Positions 58,890 through 64,000 of a stretch of DNA of 64,000 nucleotides are shown piece after piece. The translations under genes were made by a program, and so were the position numbers. The stretch lies in contig NZ_CP097127.1 of assembly GCF_023330665.1 (NCBI RefSeq), positions 1,178,001 to 1,242,000 on the forward strand, in the 5' to 3' direction. The notes beneath the pieces were generated by a model. The model saw only the letters and a program-made list of their open reading frames with translations, searched no databases and was not told where the DNA came from. This DNA is from Conexibacter sp. S30A1 (GTDB lineage: Bacteria; Actinomycetota; Thermoleophilia; Solirubrobacterales; Solirubrobacteraceae). Each line of letters begins with the position of its first letter. Within the stretch, counting starts at the first letter, position 1.

Positions 58890-59901
58890 GTACGAGAAAG
58901 ACGGAGAGAAATACTTCATCGTTGACGGCCACGTGCACTTCTGGGACGCCAGCCCTGCGAATTGGGTGCCAGGCGCCGAGCAGTACGCGAAGGGCTGGAT
59001 CGAGTGCTTCCACGCCTACCAGAGCCTCGGCCCCAAGTCGACGCACTGGCCGATTCAGAAGTTCCAGAAATACAGCGAGGCCGACTTTGAGCGGGACGTG
59101 TTCGAGGATGGGCACGTCGATGTCGGCATCTTTCAGTCGACCTACCTCAAGGAGTGGTACACGACGGGGTTCAACACTCTCGAGACGAACGCCGCGCTCG
59201 CGGCCAAGCATCCCGGCCGGCTCATCACCAACGGCCGCTGGGACCCTCGTGAGGGCAAGGCCGGCTTACGCCAGCTCGAGAAGGACGCGAAGCAATACGG
59301 CCTCCAAGGTGTCAAGCTCTACACCGCCGAGTGGCGTGAGGGCTCGCGCGGATGGACCCTGAAGGAGCCCGAGGCGCAGCCGTTCCTCGACAAGTGCGTG
59401 GAGCTCGGGATCAAGAACGTCCATGTCCACAAGGGACCGACGATCTGGCCGCTGGACAAGGACGCGTTCGACGTAGCCGACGTTGATTACGCGGCCACGA
59501 CCTACCCCGAGCTCAACTTCATTGTCGAGCACGTCGGCCTGCCGCGGATCGAGGACTTCTGCTTCATGGCGACGCAGGAGCCCAACGTCTATGCGGGATG
59601 CGCTGTGGTGATCGGCGGGCTCATGCACGCGCGGCCGCGGTTCTTCGCGAAGGTCATGGGTGAGCTGCTGTTCTGGGTCGGTGAGGACAAGATCCTGTTC
59701 GGCTCCGACTACGCGATCTGGGAGCCGAAGTGGCAGATCGAGGGCTTCGTCGACTGGAACTACCCGGACGAGGAGTTCTCCGACTACCCAGCCGTCACCA
59801 CCGACACCAAGAAGAAGATCCTCGGGCTGAACGCGGCGCGGCTGTACGGGATCGAGGTGCCGCCGGAGCTCGGGCTGCGGGAACAGGTGGGCGTGCGGTG
59901 A
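58890..59901 (+). pseudogene. Amidohydrolase (metal-dependent TIM-barrel) broken by the insertion
   Basis: 3' part of an amidohydrolase_2 family hydrolase or decarboxylase found in prm clusters. After the duplication the frame reads YEKDGEKYFIVDGHVHFWD, then FQSTYLKEWY, HVHKGPTIWPLDKDAFDVAD, FIVEHVGLPRIEDF and ILFGSDYAIWEPKW with the metal-binding Asp, so only the first two codons are cut away. No start codon is left in frame before GTG 58933, which would drop the first His of the HxH metal motif; the product would probably be inactive. Stop overlaps the next gene (GTGA). Role in alkane breakdown is not settled. Confidence 0.9.
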
Positions 59902-60604
59902 TCCAGGGTGGGTGCGCACAGGTGCTCGCGGCTCTCGACGACGTCTACGACCCGGAGCTCGATGAGCCGATCACCGCGCTTCGCTTCGTGTCCTCGTGTG
60001 AAGTTTCGCCGGATGGTGACGTGGACGTCCGGCTGCGCTTGCCGACGCCGCAGTGCGCGCCCAACTTCGCCTATCTGATGGCAGCTGACGCGCGCGATGC
60101 GCTGCGTCGGCTGCCCGGGGTGCGAGACGTCAGCGTCGTGCTCGAGGACCACTACACGGGTAAGGAGATCAACGAGTCGCTGCGCGGTGGTGGTGGATTC
60201 GCACAGGCGTTTCCGGGTGAGACCGACGAAACCGACCTGGTCGCGCTGCGCAACCTGTTCCTGCGCAAGGCGCTGGTCGCCCGCCAGGCGCGGATCTGCG
60301 AGTCGATGCTCGCCGACGGCGCCGGCGTGGAGGCGGTCGCGTCCCTGACGCTGGCCCAGCTGCCCGACGCGCCGGATGCCAGGCGCTGCCGCGAGCTGCG
60401 GGCGCGGCTCGGCCTGGCGGCTGCCGACGATGCCCCCGCGTTTGTCACCCCGGGGGGCGAGGCCGTAGCCGCACAGGATCTGCGCGGCTGGCTGCGCACG
60501 GCGAGGCTCGTGCGCATGAGCCTCGAGGCAAACGGCGGCATCTGCCGCTCGCTGCTGCGCCACCGCCACGGGCTGGACGCCACTTCAGAGGAGATGATCG
60601 AGTC

Positions 60605-60608
<4 letters not shown>
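59898..60608 (+). CDS. DUF59/MIP18-like protein of the propane operon
   Basis: Protein of 236 residues. The N-terminal 100 residues are a MIP18/DUF59 domain (VLAALDDVYDPELDEPITAL, RLRLPTPQCAPNFAYLMAAD, LRRLPGVRDVSVVLEDHYTG), the fold of SufT and PaaD-like iron-sulfur assembly factors. The C-terminal 130 residues are helical with no match seen (FLRKALVARQARICESMLAD, LRTARLVRMSLEANGGICRS). GTG 59898 overlaps the amidohydrolase stop, and its stop overlaps the dehydrogenase start (ATGA). Likely role: maturation of an iron centre, of the diiron hydroxylase or the PrmB cluster. This is an inference from context and fold. Confidence 0.8.
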
Positions 60609-63314
<2,706 letters not shown>

Positions 63315-63369
63315 TCTGGTTCAACCGCGCACAACGTCACACCCGAACGTCTGAGGAGGAGAGAGGAAC

Positions 63370-64000
63370 ATGGCCACAGTCACGGCAGGCACAGACGCCC
63401 AGCCGACCACCGTGCAGGTGTCGCTCATCAGCGCCGGTGATCCCGGCATACTCGGACTGCCGATCTTTGCCGCGGGCTCGGTCTGCCTGGGCCTGGCGCT
63501 GATCGGATACGTGCCGGCCGCGGCCATAGGCGCGGTTCTACCGATCGTGCTGGCTGGCACTGGCGTCGGACTTGTCATCTCGACGATCTGGTCGCTATCG
63601 CTGGGACAGACGATGGTGGCAGGCGTCTACGGGCTCTTCGCGGGCTTCTGGCTCAGTTACGCGATGCTCCTGCTCGGGATCCTGCACACCTGGTTCCTCG
63701 TGCCCGTCAAGGACGTTACGCACGCCGAGGCGCTGTTCCTGATCACGTGGGCGATCGTGATGGCCGCGTTGACGATCGCGAGCCTCCGTCTGCCACTGGC
63801 TTTCACCGCCGTCTTCGGGTTGGTCGTGCTGGCGCTCATCCTGCTCGTTCCTGCCACGCTCAGCCCCAGCACGGCTCTCACCCACGCGGCAGGCGTGGTT
63901 GTGCTGGTGTTCGCTGCACTCGGCCTCTATCTGTTCCTGGGGACCGCGTCCGCGGCCCTGGGCGGCCCTGCATACCCGCTCGGCAGGCCGGTCATCAAGT
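63370..64000 (+). CDS. GPR1/FUN34/YaaH-family transporter, 3' end outside window
   Basis: Membrane protein, incomplete; 210 codons seen from ATG 63370, which has an AGGAGGAGAG ribosome binding site 55 bases after the chaperonin. About six predicted helices; the family signature is recognisable in ISAGDPGILGLPIFAAGSVC, the FN/FG-type segment YGLFAGFWLSYAMLLLGILH and LFLITWAIVMAALTIASLRL. The family moves acetate and other small acids in bacteria, so it may carry acetate or a C3 product of propane breakdown. This stretch is not listed as a gene if only closed frames are counted because the stop lies beyond base 64000. Confidence 0.85.
   Translation, partial: MATVTAGTDAQPTTVQVSLISAGDPGILGLPIFAAGSVCLGLALIGYVPAAAIGAVLPIVLAGTGVGLVISTIWSLSLGQTMVAGVYGLFAGFWLSYAMLLLGILHTWFLVPVKDVTHAEALFLITWAIVMAALTIASLRLPLAFTAVFGLVVLALILLVPATLSPSTALTHAAGVVVLVFAALGLYLFLGTASAALGGPAYPLGRPVIK

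Overview
The window is gene-dense, high-GC DNA. Codon bias is strongly GC-rich, GTG (and some TTG) starts are common, and many genes are coupled by 4-base ATGA/GTGA/TTGA overlaps. This fits an actinobacterium. The gene set (RecBCD, a Rhodococcus/Mycobacterium-type propane monooxygenase cluster, GH15 trehalase-like enzyme, several secreted proteins of unknown family) recalls soil Thermoleophilia/Solirubrobacterales, but that placement is inference. No tRNA, rRNA or CRISPR array was seen.

Layout, left to right. Bases 1-5.8 kb: SixA-like phosphatase plus polyphosphate kinase, an HtrA-type protease and an acetoacetyl-CoA synthetase. 5.8-14.5 kb: an antimicrobial-efflux-like locus on the minus strand, made of a response regulator, sensor kinase, HlyD-type adaptor, MacB-type ATPase and permease, then a DUF5666-like membrane protein and a lipoprotein. 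A 1.38-kb TnpB-only IS200/IS605-type element has landed between the permease and the DUF5666-like gene; removing it on paper restores a 16-base intergenic gap with a near-perfect ribosome binding site. 14.5-31.4 kb: mixed metabolism (oxidoreductases, GNAT, GST, DsbA/FrnE-like, M32 carboxypeptidase, ABC exporter, GH15 enzyme), a GAF sensor kinase/LuxR regulator pair, and a FabH / acyl-CoA carboxyltransferase / reductase mini-cluster whose carboxyltransferase is frameshifted. 31.4-39 kb: secreted and small proteins, flavin oxidoreductase, SRPBCC and SnoaL-like proteins, CAP-domain protein, and short tandem repeats. 39-47.7 kb: complete recC-recB-recD operon. 47.7-51.4 kb: YceI, a hairpin-rich non-coding segment, phosphofructokinase, and the remains of c-di-GMP genes (EAL remnant, and a GGDEF gene with two in-frame stops).

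From 51.4 kb to the end lies a propane (short-chain alkane) oxidation island: a divergent GAF regulator, then prmA-prmB-prmC-prmD, an amidohydrolase, a DUF59-like protein, a zinc alcohol dehydrogenase, a divergent GroEL-like chaperonin and a GPR1/FUN34/YaaH transporter. PrmABCD would oxidise propane to 2-propanol, the dehydrogenase would make acetone, and the chaperonin and possibly the DUF59 protein would help assemble the diiron enzyme. A 1,572-bp insertion sequence with perfect 13-bp inverted repeats and a 6-bp target duplication has broken the amidohydrolase at its third codon, inside the operon.

The two precisely bounded insertions, the DUF59 gene in the monooxygenase operon, the GAF/winged-helix regulator, and the 315-base structured non-coding segment at 48.3 kb are the parts most worth a second look.
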